From contig NZ_JAYSGI010000002.1 of assembly GCF_041912895.1 (NCBI RefSeq), positions 372,001 to 436,000 of the forward strand: a stretch of DNA of 64,000 bases. The letters are read 5' to 3'. Made by a program: the position numbers and the translations under genes. Position 1 is the stretch's first letter. Every line of letters starts with the position of its first letter. Source of the stretch: Pelagerythrobacter sp041912895. Lineage in GTDB: Bacteria > Pseudomonadota > Alphaproteobacteria > Sphingomonadales > Sphingomonadaceae. Below, piece after piece: positions 1 through 9,104 of this stretch. The notes under the pieces were generated by a model. That model was not told where the DNA came from and searched no databases. It worked only from the letters and a program-made list of their open reading frames with translations.

Positions 1-1
1 G

Positions 2-883
2 CTGGTCGATACCGCGCGGGCCGAGGAACTCTATGCCGCGATGGGCTCGGCGCGGGAGATTTCGGGTGGATCGGCGGCGAACACGCTGGCGGGGCTTTCG
101 GCGCTGGGCGCGAAGTGCGCCTTCATCGGGCAGGTTGCGGACGACCAGCTCGGCGAAGTGTTCGCGCACGACATCCGCGCGGTCGGGATCGATTTCGAAA
201 CGCCCGTCCGCGCCGATGATCCGCCCACCGCGCGCTGCCTGATCTTCGTCACCCCCGATGCGCAGCGCACGATGAACACCTTCCTTGGCGCGAGCCAGTT
301 CCTGCCGCCCGAAACGCTCGACGCCGAAGCGGTCGCGGCGGCGAAGATCCTTTACCTCGAAGGCTATCTGTGGGACCCGGAAGAGCCGCGCGCGGCGATG
401 CGCCGGGCGATCGAGGCGGCGCGCGCGGCGGGCCGCAAGGTCGCCTTCACACTCAGCGAGGTGTTCGTGATCGACCGCCACGGCGACGATTTCCGGGCGC
501 TGATCGAGGACGGGCTGATCGACATCCTGTTCGCCAACCACCACGAGCTGGAGGCGCTGACCGGCACGAACGATTTCGAGGCCGGGATCGCGGCGCTGGA
601 CGGCAAGGTGCCCACGCTCGTCGTCACCCGCAGCGCGGAGGGCGCGGTGGCGGTGCACGGAGGCGAGCGCGCCGAGGTGCCCGCCGAGCCGATCGACAAG
701 GTCGTCGACACCACCGGCGCGGGCGACCTGTTCGCCGCGGGCTTCCTCTACGGCTACGTCCGCGACGAACCGCTCGAGACCTGCCTGCGCCGCGGCGCGA
801 TCGCTGCGTGCGAGATCATCTCGCACTACGGCGCGCGGCCCGAGGCGGACTTGCGCAAGGTGATGGACGCGAAGCTGGGGTGA
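2..883 (+). CDS. PfkB-family carbohydrate/nucleoside kinase (5' partial)
   Basis: ATP-dependent sugar or adenosine kinase of the ribokinase (PfkB) family; the reading frame is open to the left edge, so the N-terminus is missing. The substrate-side GGSAANT motif is seen at about 68-88. The catalytic signature DTTGAGDLFAAGF is near 707-745, with the Asp of GAGD as the expected catalytic base. About 294 residues are visible against a usual 330, so only a short N-terminal strand is lost. The family includes adenosine kinase, which is common in this position in sphingomonads, but substrate cannot be fixed from sequence. It ends 10 bp before the GFA gene. Confidence 0.9.
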   Translation: MVDTARAEELYAAMGSAREISGGSAANTLAGLSALGAKCAFIGQVADDQLGEVFAHDIRAVGIDFETPVRADDPPTARCLIFVTPDAQRTMNTFLGASQFLPPETLDAEAVAAAKILYLEGYLWDPEEPRAAMRRAIEAARAAGRKVAFTLSEVFVIDRHGDDFRALIEDGLIDILFANHHELEALTGTNDFEAGIAALDGKVPTLVVTRSAEGAVAVHGGERAEVPAEPIDKVVDTTGAGDLFAAGFLYGYVRDEPLETCLRRGAIAACEIISHYGARPEADLRKVMDAKLG

Positions 884-893
884 GGGCTGGAGT

Positions 894-1301
894 GTGGCGC
901 TGAAGCTTTCCTGCCACTGTGGCGCGGTCCGCCTCGAGCTCGCGCGTCGGCCCGATTTCGTCCACGAGTGCAATTGCTCGCTGTGCAGCAAGACCGGTGC
1001 GCGCTGGGCCTATCCCGACCCCGGCGAAGTTTCGGTGGCGGGCGAAACGCACGGCTATCGCCGCACCGACCGGCCCGATCCGGGTGCCGAAATCCGCTTC
1101 TGCCCGGCCTGCGGCGTGACGACCCATTTCGTGCTGACCGAAAGCACCGTCGCGCGCTTCGGCAACACGATGATGGGCGTGAACACCCGGCTGGCCGACG
1201 AAGCCGACCTCGCGGGCGTCGAATTACGCTACCCCGATGGCCGCGCGTGGTCGGGCGAGGGGGAGTTTGGGTTCGTGCGGGAGGCGCGAGTTTTTGAGTG
1301 A
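894..1301 (+). CDS. GFA-family (glutathione-dependent formaldehyde-activating-like) zinc protein
   Basis: Small 135-residue Zn-binding protein of the GFA/CENP-V fold. The zinc ligands are visible: CHCG near the N-terminus, then CNCSLC, then CPACG. True GFA activity (S-hydroxymethylglutathione formation) has been shown for few members, so the specific reaction is not claimed. The start is GTG at 894, 10 bp after the kinase stop; an out-of-frame GTG at 892 also exists. It is probably co-transcribed with the kinase. Confidence 0.85.
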   Translation: MALKLSCHCGAVRLELARRPDFVHECNCSLCSKTGARWAYPDPGEVSVAGETHGYRRTDRPDPGAEIRFCPACGVTTHFVLTESTVARFGNTMMGVNTRLADEADLAGVELRYPDGRAWSGEGEFGFVREARVFE

Positions 1302-1422
1302 TATTGGAAGAAGCTCCAGTTCAACTGGATCAATGGCGGAATGAAATGGGACGTGGAACGCCTGCCATTGGTTTTTGTCGGACAGCCAGCGGAATCAGGT
1401 CAGCAACGAAACACTTGCCTCG

Positions 1423-3138
1423 CTAATCTGCGGCACTCTCGCCGGTGCTGCCTTCGGAGAGTGGCGCCCTGGGGTCATTGGCGAACATGCTCTCCTGTCG
1501 CCATTGCGGCCTGGTATCGGCGTTGCCAAGGCGAAGCGCGAGGCGACGGAAAACATCAGAAAACTTGGCCAAGACATCCCAGTCGATCGGTTGCATCAAA
1601 TCGTCAGTCGGGAGATGCACGACCCTGGCCATCAGGTCGTCCCAAACCGCTCGCCCGACATTGTCACCCGCCATGTCCGTGAAGCCATTGTAGAGAAATA
1701 CTCCGGGGATACCCCGGGGCATGAACGAGTACTGATCCGATCGTGTGAAGATGCTTTCCTCGGGAAATGGATCGGGAGCCACGGTCAGGCTGAGTTCCGC
1801 GGTGGCGGCGGTAAGATGATCGATTATATCGGATTGCTCCGCACCAAAGGCGATCACATCTCTGAAATCGTAGAAGGGAAAGGCGCCGTCCAGATTGACG
1901 TTGGCGACGATCTTTCCGCCTGCTTCGGCCATATGTGCAGCAAAATAGTCAGAACCGAGAATGCCCTTCTCCTCGGCTCCAACAGCCAGAAAAAGAATGG
2001 AGCGTCTGGGGCGACTTTCAGACGAGGCTAGAAGCGTTGCAACATCGAGCAGCATTGCCGTACCGACCGCATTGTCGAGGGCGCCGTTGTAGATTGCGTC
2101 ACCGTCGTAAGCGCGCCCGATACCGACATGGTCGAAATGCGCGGTGAGGACAATTATCTCCTCGCGCAACTCAGGATCGCTGCCCTCCAGGAAACCGGCG
2201 ACATTTGCGGATGTCAGCGTATCGTCATGAGTGGAGCGCCGGGAGACCGATATTCGTGCTTTTAGCGGAAAGCCATCGGGCGAACGGACCTGTGCTTGTT
2301 CCACCAAGTCGCCAAAATGCGACGAAGTCCCGGCCAGTGCGGCTTCGACGGCTGCTCCGTGCAGGAACCCGGTTACGCGGATCAACGGATTGACAGTGGC
2401 CGGCCGGCCTTCCTCATCAAGCCAGACCATGTCCCGCCGACCGATCTGGTCGTTCATCAATGCAAATGGATACCGTTGTTCCAGCGCAGGCGTCCAAAGA
2501 TACATTACGCCGGTCGCACCTCGCCGGGCTGCCTGAGACTGTTGTTCGCGCGCCGAGGCGAGATGGGCGGCATCCGTAGCGGGCAGAAACGCTGGCGGCC
2601 CTCCGAGCAGGACGACGATGCGCCCATCGACATCCAGCCCCTCGTAGTCGTTCAGTCCTTGGCGATCGGATACTATGCCGTACCCAGCGAAAACCATCTC
2701 CGCGTCGACCTGCTGATCGGCTTCGACAGGATGGCCGAATAGCGCAACATCGTCACCGTTCTCGAAGCGATCTTTCCTCTGGCCGCTAAATCGGATCGAA
2801 GCGGAACCGGGCTCAAGTTGCGTCATTCGCATGCCGAACTTCTGCAGGTAGGTTCCGTCATCGCCCGCCGGCTGGAGACCGATCATTCTATAGCGCGCGA
2901 CGAGGTAGTGCTGTGCCAGCCTGTCCGCCCGCGTCCCTGCTTCGCGGCCTTCGAGCAGGTCGTCGGCCAAAAAGCGTACGTCTGCCTCGATCGTTTCAGC
3001 ATCAGCCTTGATCAGGGTGCTGTCTTTAGATTGTGCGGTCTGAGATTGAGCGGCTGCAACCGTTCCAAGGCTGGCAAAAGCTCCTGCCAGCAGCCCAACG
3101 ATTTTACCTAAACTGCCGATGTGGTTCCAAAATCCCAC
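1423..3138 (-). CDS. M28-family secreted metallopeptidase with PA domain
   Basis: Exported zinc aminopeptidase-like enzyme. Dinuclear-zinc ligands appear in order: His in AHFDH, Asp in GALDNAVG, Glu-Glu in GAEEKG, Asp in NLDG and His in VVHLPTDD. A protease-associated (PA) domain precedes the catalytic part. The chosen start is GTG at 3138 with a GGGAAAGG ribosome site 7 bp upstream. It gives a Sec signal peptide ending near GTVAAAQ. The longer in-frame start at 3195 is a TTG that is really the -35 box of a promoter. Base composition is visibly lower in GC than the flanking genes, suggesting separate acquisition. It is convergent with the GFA gene. Confidence 0.9.
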   Translation of the reverse strand: MGFWNHIGSLGKIVGLLAGAFASLGTVAAAQSQTAQSKDSTLIKADAETIEADVRFLADDLLEGREAGTRADRLAQHYLVARYRMIGLQPAGDDGTYLQKFGMRMTQLEPGSASIRFSGQRKDRFENGDDVALFGHPVEADQQVDAEMVFAGYGIVSDRQGLNDYEGLDVDGRIVVLLGGPPAFLPATDAAHLASAREQQSQAARRGATGVMYLWTPALEQRYPFALMNDQIGRRDMVWLDEEGRPATVNPLIRVTGFLHGAAVEAALAGTSSHFGDLVEQAQVRSPDGFPLKARISVSRRSTHDDTLTSANVAGFLEGSDPELREEIIVLTAHFDHVGIGRAYDGDAIYNGALDNAVGTAMLLDVATLLASSESRPRRSILFLAVGAEEKGILGSDYFAAHMAEAGGKIVANVNLDGAFPFYDFRDVIAFGAEQSDIIDHLTAATAELSLTVAPDPFPEESIFTRSDQYSFMPRGIPGVFLYNGFTDMAGDNVGRAVWDDLMARVVHLPTDDLMQPIDWDVLAKFSDVFRRLALRLGNADTRPQWRQESMFANDPRAPLSEGSTGESAAD

Positions 3139-3165
3139 GAAGCGACCTTTCCCAGACTTCGTCGA

Positions 3166-3195
3166 ATAATGTCCATCGTGCAAAGGAAGTGTCAA
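3166..3195 (-). promoter_or_regulatory. sigma70-type promoter of the M28 peptidase gene
   Basis: On the minus strand a perfect -35 TTGACA (3195-3190) is followed by an 18-bp spacer and -10 CATTAT (3171-3166). Transcription would begin near 3158, about 20 bp before the GTG start. This decides against translation from the TTG at 3195. Confidence 0.6.
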
Positions 3196-3281
3196 TGCAG
3201 CAATGTCCGCAATACGGGGCGTTAGCTGCCGGTTGGTTCATCTGACGACGGCGGGACGATCGGCGGCGGCGGAAGTTGGGC

Positions 3282-4574
3282 TCAGTCGCCCTTGCGTTCC
3301 CGCTCCACCTCGCGCCAGCCGATATCGCGGCGGCAGAAGCCGCTCGGGAAGTCGATCGCCTCGACCGCCTTGTAGGCCGCCGCCTGTGCTTCGGTCACGT
3401 TCGCACCACAAGCGGTGACGTTGAGCACGCGTCCGCCGTTGGCCACCAGCGTTGCGCCGTCCAGTTTCGTGCCGGCGTGGAAGACCTTCGCTCCGTTCGC
3501 CTCCGCATCCCCCAGCGCGATTGCGCCGCCTTTCTCGGGCGTGCCGGGATAGCCGTTCGCGGCCATTACCACGGTCAGCGCGGTCTGCGGCGAGCGCCTG
3601 ACCGGGTCGCAGGTGCCGAGGCGGTTTTTGGCGCAGGCGAGCATCAGGTCGCCGAGGTCGCTTTCCAGCCGCATCATCAGCACCTGACATTCGGGATCGC
3701 CGAAGCGGGCGTTGTATTCGATCAGCTTCGGCCCCGTCTCGGTCAGCATCAGCCCGGCGAACAGCACGCCCGAATAGGGCGTGCCCTCGTCCGCCAGCGT
3801 GCGCACGGTGGGGGCGATGATCCTTTCCAGTACCTCGCCGTGGAGCGTGGGGGTGAGCACTTTCGCCGGGCTGTAGGCGCCCATGCCGCCGGTGTTGGGG
3901 CCGGTGTCGCCGTCGCCCACGCGCTTGTGATCCTGCGCGGTGCCGAAGGAGAGGATCGTCGCCCCGTCGGTGAGCGCGAAGAAGCTCGCTTCCTCGCCCT
4001 CCATGAATTCCTCGATCACCACTTCGGCGCCCGCCGCGCCGAAGCGGCCATCGAACATGTCGGCGAGGGCTTCCTCGGCCTCAGCGCGGGTCGGGGCGAT
4101 CACCACGCCCTTGCCCGCCGCGAGCCCGTCGGCCTTGAGCACGTAAGGCGCGGCGAAGCGATCGAGCGCGGCCTTAGCCTCGTCGAGCGAGCGAGTGCGT
4201 ACATATCCGGCGGTGGGAATGCCCGCGCGCTCGCACAGGTCCTTGGTGAAGCCCTTGCTGCCCTCCAGCTGCGCGGCGGCCTTCGAGGGGCCGAACACCG
4301 CGATGCCCTCCGCCCGTAGCGAATCGGCGAGCCCGTCGACCAGCGGCGCTTCCGGCCCCACCACGACGAGGCCGATGCGATGCTCCTCGCAGAAGGCGAT
4401 CACCGCGGCGTGGTCGGCGGCATCGAGTGTCACACACTCGGCATGTTCGGCGATGCCGGGGTTGCCCGGCGCGGCGTAGAACCTATCCTCGGTTCGCGAC
4501 AGCAGGCGGGATTGCGCCAGCTTCCACGCCAGCGCATGTTCGCGCCCGCCCGAGCCCAGCAGAAGGATGTTCAT
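3282..4574 (-). CDS. purD: phosphoribosylamine-glycine ligase
   Basis: GAR synthetase, the second step of de novo purine synthesis: phosphoribosylamine + glycine + ATP to GAR. 430 residues, normal length. It begins MNILLLGSGGREHALAWK and shows GPEAPLVDGL, the ATP-grasp segment LKADGLAAGKGVVIA, the signature RVGDGDTGPNTGGMGAYSP and NARFGDPECQ. The ATG at 4574-4572 shares the sequence CATG with the opposite-strand start of xseA, so the two genes diverge with overlapping initiation codons and each 5' control region must lie within the other's coding sequence. Confidence 0.97.
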   Translation of the reverse strand: MNILLLGSGGREHALAWKLAQSRLLSRTEDRFYAAPGNPGIAEHAECVTLDAADHAAVIAFCEEHRIGLVVVGPEAPLVDGLADSLRAEGIAVFGPSKAAAQLEGSKGFTKDLCERAGIPTAGYVRTRSLDEAKAALDRFAAPYVLKADGLAAGKGVVIAPTRAEAEEALADMFDGRFGAAGAEVVIEEFMEGEEASFFALTDGATILSFGTAQDHKRVGDGDTGPNTGGMGAYSPAKVLTPTLHGEVLERIIAPTVRTLADEGTPYSGVLFAGLMLTETGPKLIEYNARFGDPECQVLMMRLESDLGDLMLACAKNRLGTCDPVRRSPQTALTVVMAANGYPGTPEKGGAIALGDAEANGAKVFHAGTKLDGATLVANGGRVLNVTACGANVTEAQAAAYKAVEAIDFPSGFCRRDIGWREVERERKGD

Positions 4575-6051
4575 GGCCGCTCCAGATTTCGACGATTCCG
4601 GGAATGGCGGGCTGGTAGCGCGCCAGCGCCGGGGGGACAACGCCGAGCCGCTGTCGATCACCGAGGTTTCCAACCTCCTGAAGCGCACGGTGGAGGACCG
4701 CTTCGGCTTCGTGCGGCTGCGCGGCGAGCTGTCGGGGGTCAAGCGCGCCGCGTCGGGCCATCTCTACTGCGCGCTGAAGGACGAGCGCGCGGTGATCGAC
4801 GGGGTGATGTGGCGCGGCACCGCGCAGCAGCTGAACTTCGTGCCCGAGGACGGGATCGAGGTGATCGCGAGCGGCAAGCTGACGACCTATCCGGGCCGCT
4901 CGAAATACCAGATCGTGATCGACAGCCTCGAGATCGCGGGCGAGGGCGCGCTGCTCGCGCTGCTGGAGAAAACGTGCGCGCGGCTCGCGGCGGAGGGGCT
5001 GTTCGCGCCCGAGCGCAAGCGCGCGCTGCCGTTCCTGCCGCGCACGATCGGCGTGGTGACCAGCCCGACCGGCGCGGTGATCCGCGACATCCTCCACCGG
5101 CTGGCCGACCGCTTCCCCAGCCACGTCGTCGTCTGGCCAGTGCTGGTGCAGGGGCAGGGCGCGGCGGAACAGGTCGCCGCGGCGGTGCGCGGTTTCGGGG
5201 CGCTCGATCCGGCGGGGCCGGTGCCACGGCCCGACCTGCTGATCGTCGCGCGGGGGGGCGGTTCGATCGAGGACTTGTGGAGCTTCAACGAGGAGATCGT
5301 CGTCCGCGCGCTCGCCGAATCGCCGATCCCCACGATCAGCGCGGTGGGGCACGAGACCGACACCACGCTCGCCGACCATGCCGCCGACATGCGCGCGCCG
5401 ACACCCACCGCCGCCGCCGAGATCGCGGTGCCGGTGCGCGGCGAGCTTGCCGCGACGCTCGGCGATTTCGGCGCGAGGAAGCGCCGCGCGATCCTGCGCC
5501 CGGTGCAGCTTGGGCGCGAGCGGCTGGAGGCGCGGGCGCAGCGGCTGCCGAGGCCCGAGGCGTTGCTCCAGCCGCAGGCGCAGAAGCTCGACGAACTGGC
5601 GGAACGGTTGCGGCGCGGGTTGAAGGACCGCGCGGCCCATGCGCGCGAGCGGCTGCAGGCGGACGTCGCGCGACTGTCGCCCGCGACGCTGCGCCACCGG
5701 ATCGACCGCGCGCGTGACCGGCTCGGCGCGGTGCGGATGACCCCGCTGCTCGCCACCGCGCGGCTCGGGCGCGAGCGCGAGCGGTTCGCGGGGCTGGAGC
5801 GGCTGCTCGCATCGTTGAACCCCAAGGCTCCGCTCGCGCGCGGGTTCGTGCTGGTGAAGGATGGGGACGGCGCGCTGGTGCGCACCCGCGCCGCCGCCGC
5901 CGCCTTGCCCGCGCTGGAGATCGAGTTCGCCGACGGCGCACTGCCCGTCGCTCCCACCGGTTCAGCGCCGGTCAAAGCGCCGCCCCGCAAGGCAGCGAAA
6001 CGTCCCGCCGCGCAGCATGCGCGACAGGACGATTTGTTCGGCACCGATTGA
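4567..6051 (+). CDS. xseA: exodeoxyribonuclease VII large subunit
   Basis: Large subunit of the single-strand-specific exonuclease that degrades long ssDNA to oligonucleotides with XseB. The N-terminal OB-fold is followed by the catalytic core with TSPTGAVIRDI, IVARGGGSIEDLWSFNEE and SAVGHETDTTLADHAAD, then a long Arg/Leu-rich coiled-coil region and a short tail ending DDLFGTD. ATG codons at 4567 and 4573 are both possible; the second overlaps the purD start in a shared CATG. xseB is not in the window. Confidence 0.96.
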   Translation: MFMAAPDFDDSGNGGLVARQRRGDNAEPLSITEVSNLLKRTVEDRFGFVRLRGELSGVKRAASGHLYCALKDERAVIDGVMWRGTAQQLNFVPEDGIEVIASGKLTTYPGRSKYQIVIDSLEIAGEGALLALLEKTCARLAAEGLFAPERKRALPFLPRTIGVVTSPTGAVIRDILHRLADRFPSHVVVWPVLVQGQGAAEQVAAAVRGFGALDPAGPVPRPDLLIVARGGGSIEDLWSFNEEIVVRALAESPIPTISAVGHETDTTLADHAADMRAPTPTAAAEIAVPVRGELAATLGDFGARKRRAILRPVQLGRERLEARAQRLPRPEALLQPQAQKLDELAERLRRGLKDRAAHARERLQADVARLSPATLRHRIDRARDRLGAVRMTPLLATARLGRERERFAGLERLLASLNPKAPLARGFVLVKDGDGALVRTRAAAAALPALEIEFADGALPVAPTGSAPVKAPPRKAAKRPAAQHARQDDLFGTD

Positions 6052-6069
6052 CTTGCTAGGGCGACGATC

Positions 6070-6276
6070 ATGTTGATGAATTCCGGTAGCGGCGGCGAGG
6101 CGAAGCTCGCCTATGGCCCCAACGGCTTTCGCGTCCTGCGCGCGGGCCAGTACGTGTTCTGCGCGGTGAGCGGCGAGGCTGTCCCGCTGGAGGAACTGCG
6201 TTACTGGAGCGTCGATCTGCAGGAGCCTTACGCCAGCGCCGAGATCGCCACCCGCCGTCTCGCCTCCGGCGCATGA
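6070..6276 (+). CDS. DUF2093 small protein
   Basis: A 68-residue protein of the alphaproteobacterial DUF2093 family, recognised by the pattern of FRVLRAGQYVFCAVSGE and ELRYWSVDLQEPY. Function is unknown. It lies 18 bp after xseA and overlaps the next gene by 4 bp (ATGA), indicating translational coupling with the M23 peptidase. Confidence 0.85.
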   Translation: MLMNSGSGGEAKLAYGPNGFRVLRAGQYVFCAVSGEAVPLEELRYWSVDLQEPYASAEIATRRLASGA

Positions 6277-7187
6277 TCCGCAGCCTCTCGATCGCCGCGC
6301 CGCTGCTGGCGCTCGCGGGCTGTATCCCGCCGTCCACCGAGCAGGCCGAGGTCGTCCAGCCGATCCCTGCGCCGACGCCTTCTCCGGCCCCGATGCCCGC
6401 CCCTAGCCCGACCCCTCCACCCGGCCCCACCACCTTCACCTTTGCGGGCGAAACTACGCAAGGCGGGTGGATTCGCGGGCAGGCCCCGGCGGGAACGGTG
6501 TCCGCGAAGCTCGGCGAGCAGGAACTGACGCTCGACGGCGAAGGCCGCTTTTTCGCCGCGTTCGACCGCGATGCCGGCCCGCGCGCCACGCTGAGCGCCC
6601 GGCTGCGCGATGGCCGCACGATCGAAAGCCCGATCGCGGTATCTCCGCGCGACTGGAACATCGAACGCGTGAACGTCGCGCGCGGCACCGGCGGGCCGAG
6701 CGAGGCGTTCATGCGCATTCGCCGCCCCGAACTCGCGCGGATCGTCGCGGCGCGCGCGGTCGAATCGGACAGCGCGGGTTGGTCGCAGGATTTCCTCTGG
6801 CCCGCCACCGGGCGCATCTCGGGCCGCTTCGGATCGCAGCGCATCTATCGCGGCGAGCCGGGTAGCTACCACTCGGGACTCGACATCGCGACCGGCGAGA
6901 GCGGCACGCCCTTCGTATCTCCGACCGACGGTGTGGTCGTGCTCGCGACCGATGCGCCGTTCAGCCTCGAAGGCAACCTGCTGATCATCGATCACGGGCA
7001 GGGGCTCAACAGCGCCTTCCTGCACCTCTCGCGCATCGCGGTGCGCGAAGGCGAGACAGTGCGCCGGGGCCAGCAGCTCGGCAATATCGGCGCGACCGGA
7101 CGCGCGACCGGGCCGCACCTGCACTGGAGCCTCAAGTGGCACGACGCGCGGCTCGATCCGCTGCTGTTCCTCGGCCCGATGCCCTGA
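6273..7187 (+). CDS. M23-family peptidoglycan endopeptidase, lipoprotein
   Basis: Cell-wall metalloendopeptidase (LytM type). The N-terminus is a type II signal with lipobox LAGC at residues 14-17, followed by a Pro-rich linker of about 30 residues. The catalytic domain occupies the last third. HSGLD supplies the first His/Asp zinc ligands and HLHW the later His pair, so it looks catalytically intact rather than an EnvC-type degenerate regulator. It would act at the outer face of a membrane on peptidoglycan cross-links. Start ATG overlaps the DUF2093 stop. Confidence 0.93.
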   Translation: MIRSLSIAAPLLALAGCIPPSTEQAEVVQPIPAPTPSPAPMPAPSPTPPPGPTTFTFAGETTQGGWIRGQAPAGTVSAKLGEQELTLDGEGRFFAAFDRDAGPRATLSARLRDGRTIESPIAVSPRDWNIERVNVARGTGGPSEAFMRIRRPELARIVAARAVESDSAGWSQDFLWPATGRISGRFGSQRIYRGEPGSYHSGLDIATGESGTPFVSPTDGVVVLATDAPFSLEGNLLIIDHGQGLNSAFLHLSRIAVREGETVRRGQQLGNIGATGRATGPHLHWSLKWHDARLDPLLFLGPMP

Positions 7188-7230
7188 GCGCGATGTCCTG
7201 AGCGCGATCAGCCTCCGCCGCATCGCCATC

Positions 7231-8172
7231 GTGATCGTCGCGCTGCTCGCCGCGCCGGGCACTTGGCTGCGCACGCCGGTGAGCGACGATTTCCGCCCGA
7301 TCCTGGCCATCACGCCGGTCGCGGTGGAGCAGCGGCGCACGGGCGATTTCACGCTTGAGGGGGTGTGGGAACTGGCGAGCGGCAACGCGCATTTCGGCGG
7401 CTATTCGGCGCTGCTCGCGCTGCCCGACGGGCGGCTGCTGGCGGCGAGCGACCGCGGCCGCTACTTGCGCTTCGCTCCGCCGGGCGCCGCGCCGCGACCA
7501 CCCGAGTTCGGCGCGATCGGCGGCGGAGTCGAGCTGACGAAATACCTCGTCGACGTCGAGGCGATGACGGGCGATCCGGCGCGCGAGCGGATCTGGCTGG
7601 CCTATGAAGGCAGCAACACGATTGCGCGCTACGGCCCGGCGCTGACCGAGGGCGAAACGGTGGCTCCAAGTGCGATGCGCGGCTGGTCGAGCAACAGCGG
7701 CCCCGAATCGCTCGCCCGGATGGCGGACGGACGGTTCCTCGTGCTCGAGGAAGGCCGCCCCGGTTCGCGGCCCGATCACCGCGCACTGCTGTTTCCCGGC
7801 GACCCGGTTGCGGGCGCGGAGCCGGCCCAATTCCGCTATTTGCCGCCCGAAGGCTTCCGCCCGGTCGACGCCGCGCCGCTGCCCGACGGGCGCGTGCTGA
7901 TTCTGCACCGCAAGGTGGCGCTCGACTTGCCCTCCCCGTTCACAAGCGCGATCGCACTGGCCGATCCGCGCACGATCCGCGCAGGCGGCGAATGGCATGG
8001 AGAGGTGATCGGCACGATCGCAGAGCAGCTGCCGCGCGACAATTTCGAAGGGATAGCGGTCGCGCCCGGGGCGGATGGCGGGCTGACCGTATGGCTCATC
8101 AGCGACGACAACAACTCGGCATTCCAGCGCACGTTGCTTTACGAGCTGAGGCTCGATCTGCCTGGGTCATAA
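7231..8172 (+). CDS. esterase-like phytase-domain protein
   Basis: A 313-residue exported beta-propeller-like protein of the 'esterase-like activity of phytase' family (PF13449 type). The N-terminus is a hydrophobic signal. Core strands such as LLALPDGRLLAASDRG and the ending VWLISDDNNSAFQRTLLYEL are characteristic. The start GTG at 7231 is the best in-frame candidate; no ATG lies between it and the preceding gene. The substrate is unknown. It follows the M23 gene by about 40 bp and is convergent with rpmB. Confidence 0.8.
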   Translation: MIVALLAAPGTWLRTPVSDDFRPILAITPVAVEQRRTGDFTLEGVWELASGNAHFGGYSALLALPDGRLLAASDRGRYLRFAPPGAAPRPPEFGAIGGGVELTKYLVDVEAMTGDPARERIWLAYEGSNTIARYGPALTEGETVAPSAMRGWSSNSGPESLARMADGRFLVLEEGRPGSRPDHRALLFPGDPVAGAEPAQFRYLPPEGFRPVDAAPLPDGRVLILHRKVALDLPSPFTSAIALADPRTIRAGGEWHGEVIGTIAEQLPRDNFEGIAVAPGADGGLTVWLISDDNNSAFQRTLLYELRLDLPGS

Positions 8173-8204
8173 AGACAAAAGGCGCGCGGATCGCTCCGCA
8201 CGCC
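8171..8204 (-). terminator. intrinsic terminator of rpmB
   Basis: On the minus strand a 10-bp stem (8195-8204 with 8181-8190, one G-U pair) closes a 4-base loop and is followed by TTTTGTCTTT, read from 8180 down. It sits directly after the rpmB stop and in the convergent gap with the phytase-like gene. Confidence 0.85.
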
Positions 8205-8229
8205 TGTTCGTGTGTCGTCTCGGCGAGGC

Positions 8230-8517
8230 TCAGGCGGCGGCGAGCGCCTTCTTGAGCTCGCGCTTCACCTTGCGCGCGCCCATGCTGAGCTTCTCGTCGC
8301 TGGTCTTCATCAGCCAGTTGTCGAGCCCGCCGTTGTGCTCCACCGAGCGCAGCCCGTGGGTCGAGACGCGGAACTTGAAGCTGCGGTCCAGCTTCTCGCT
8401 CATCAGCGTGACGTGCTGCAGGTTCGGCAGGAACACGCGCTTGGTCTTGTTGTTGGCGTGGCTCACGTTGTGGCCGACCTGGCGGCCCTTGCCGGTCAGT
8501 TCGCAAATGCGCGACAT
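8230..8517 (-). CDS. rpmB: 50S ribosomal protein L28
   Basis: 95-residue large-subunit protein. It starts MSRICELTGKGRQVGHNVSHANN, recognisable as bL28, and ends in a Lys/Ala-rich tail. Alphaproteobacterial L28 is longer than the E. coli form, as here. The start ATG at 8517 removes an unsupported 30-residue extension. Monocistronic, with its own promoter and terminator. Confidence 0.97.
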   Translation of the reverse strand: MSRICELTGKGRQVGHNVSHANNKTKRVFLPNLQHVTLMSEKLDRSFKFRVSTHGLRSVEHNGGLDNWLMKTSDEKLSMGARKVKRELKKALAAA

Positions 8518-8578
8518 GGGAAATCTCTCGTTCTTGGCTGTCGGGGGAACAGGGGCATGCCCGTCCCGGAAAGCGGCG

Positions 8579-8607
8579 CGCTTAGCCGGGCATGTGCGAA
8601 TCGTCAA
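8579..8607 (-). promoter_or_regulatory. probable rpmB promoter
   Basis: Minus-strand TTGACG (8607-8602), about 15-17 bp spacer, then GCTAAG (8586-8581). TTGAC with a GCTA-type -10 is a common arrangement for strong sphingomonad promoters. It leaves a leader of about 60-70 nt that contains a GGGCATGCCC palindrome. Confidence 0.45.
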
Positions 8608-8648
8608 GCGCGTTGCGGCGCGCGGACCGAAGCGGTAGCGCGTGAGCG

Positions 8649-9104
8649 ATGACCCGCTGGCCGATCCCCGACCCGATGCGCCGCGCGCTGGAACTGGCGC
8701 GCGAGGCCGCCGAGGATGGCGAGGTGCCTATCGGCGCGGTCGTCACGCGGTACGGCAAGGTGATCGGCGAAGGGCGCAACGCGCCGCGTGCGGCTCACGA
8801 TCCGACCGCCCATGCCGAGATCGCCGCGATTCGCGCTGCCGCCGCCACGCTCGGCGACGAGCGGCTGACCGGCTGCGACCTCCACGTCACGCTGGAGCCA
8901 TGCGCGATGTGCGCCGGGGCGATCGTCCATGCGCGGATCGCCCGCCTCTATTACGCCGCGCCCGATCCGAAGGGCGGCGCGGTCGCCCACGGCGCGCGGG
9001 TGTTCGACCACCCGCAATGCCTCCACCGGCCCGAAGTCTACGCCGGGCTGGGCGAGGGCGAGGCGGCGGATCTGCTACGCGGCTTCTTCCGCGAGAGGCG
9101 CTAG
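8649..9104 (+). CDS. tadA: tRNA-specific adenosine deaminase
   Basis: Deaminates A34 to inosine in tRNA-Arg(ACG). 151 residues, normal size. Zinc-deaminase motifs are intact: HAE at residues 55-57 (His ligand, catalytic Glu) and PCAMC at 84-88 (two Cys ligands). It ends right at the RNase T2 stop on the other strand. Confidence 0.96.
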   Translation: MTRWPIPDPMRRALELAREAAEDGEVPIGAVVTRYGKVIGEGRNAPRAAHDPTAHAEIAAIRAAAATLGDERLTGCDLHVTLEPCAMCAGAIVHARIARLYYAAPDPKGGAVAHGARVFDHPQCLHRPEVYAGLGEGEAADLLRGFFRERR

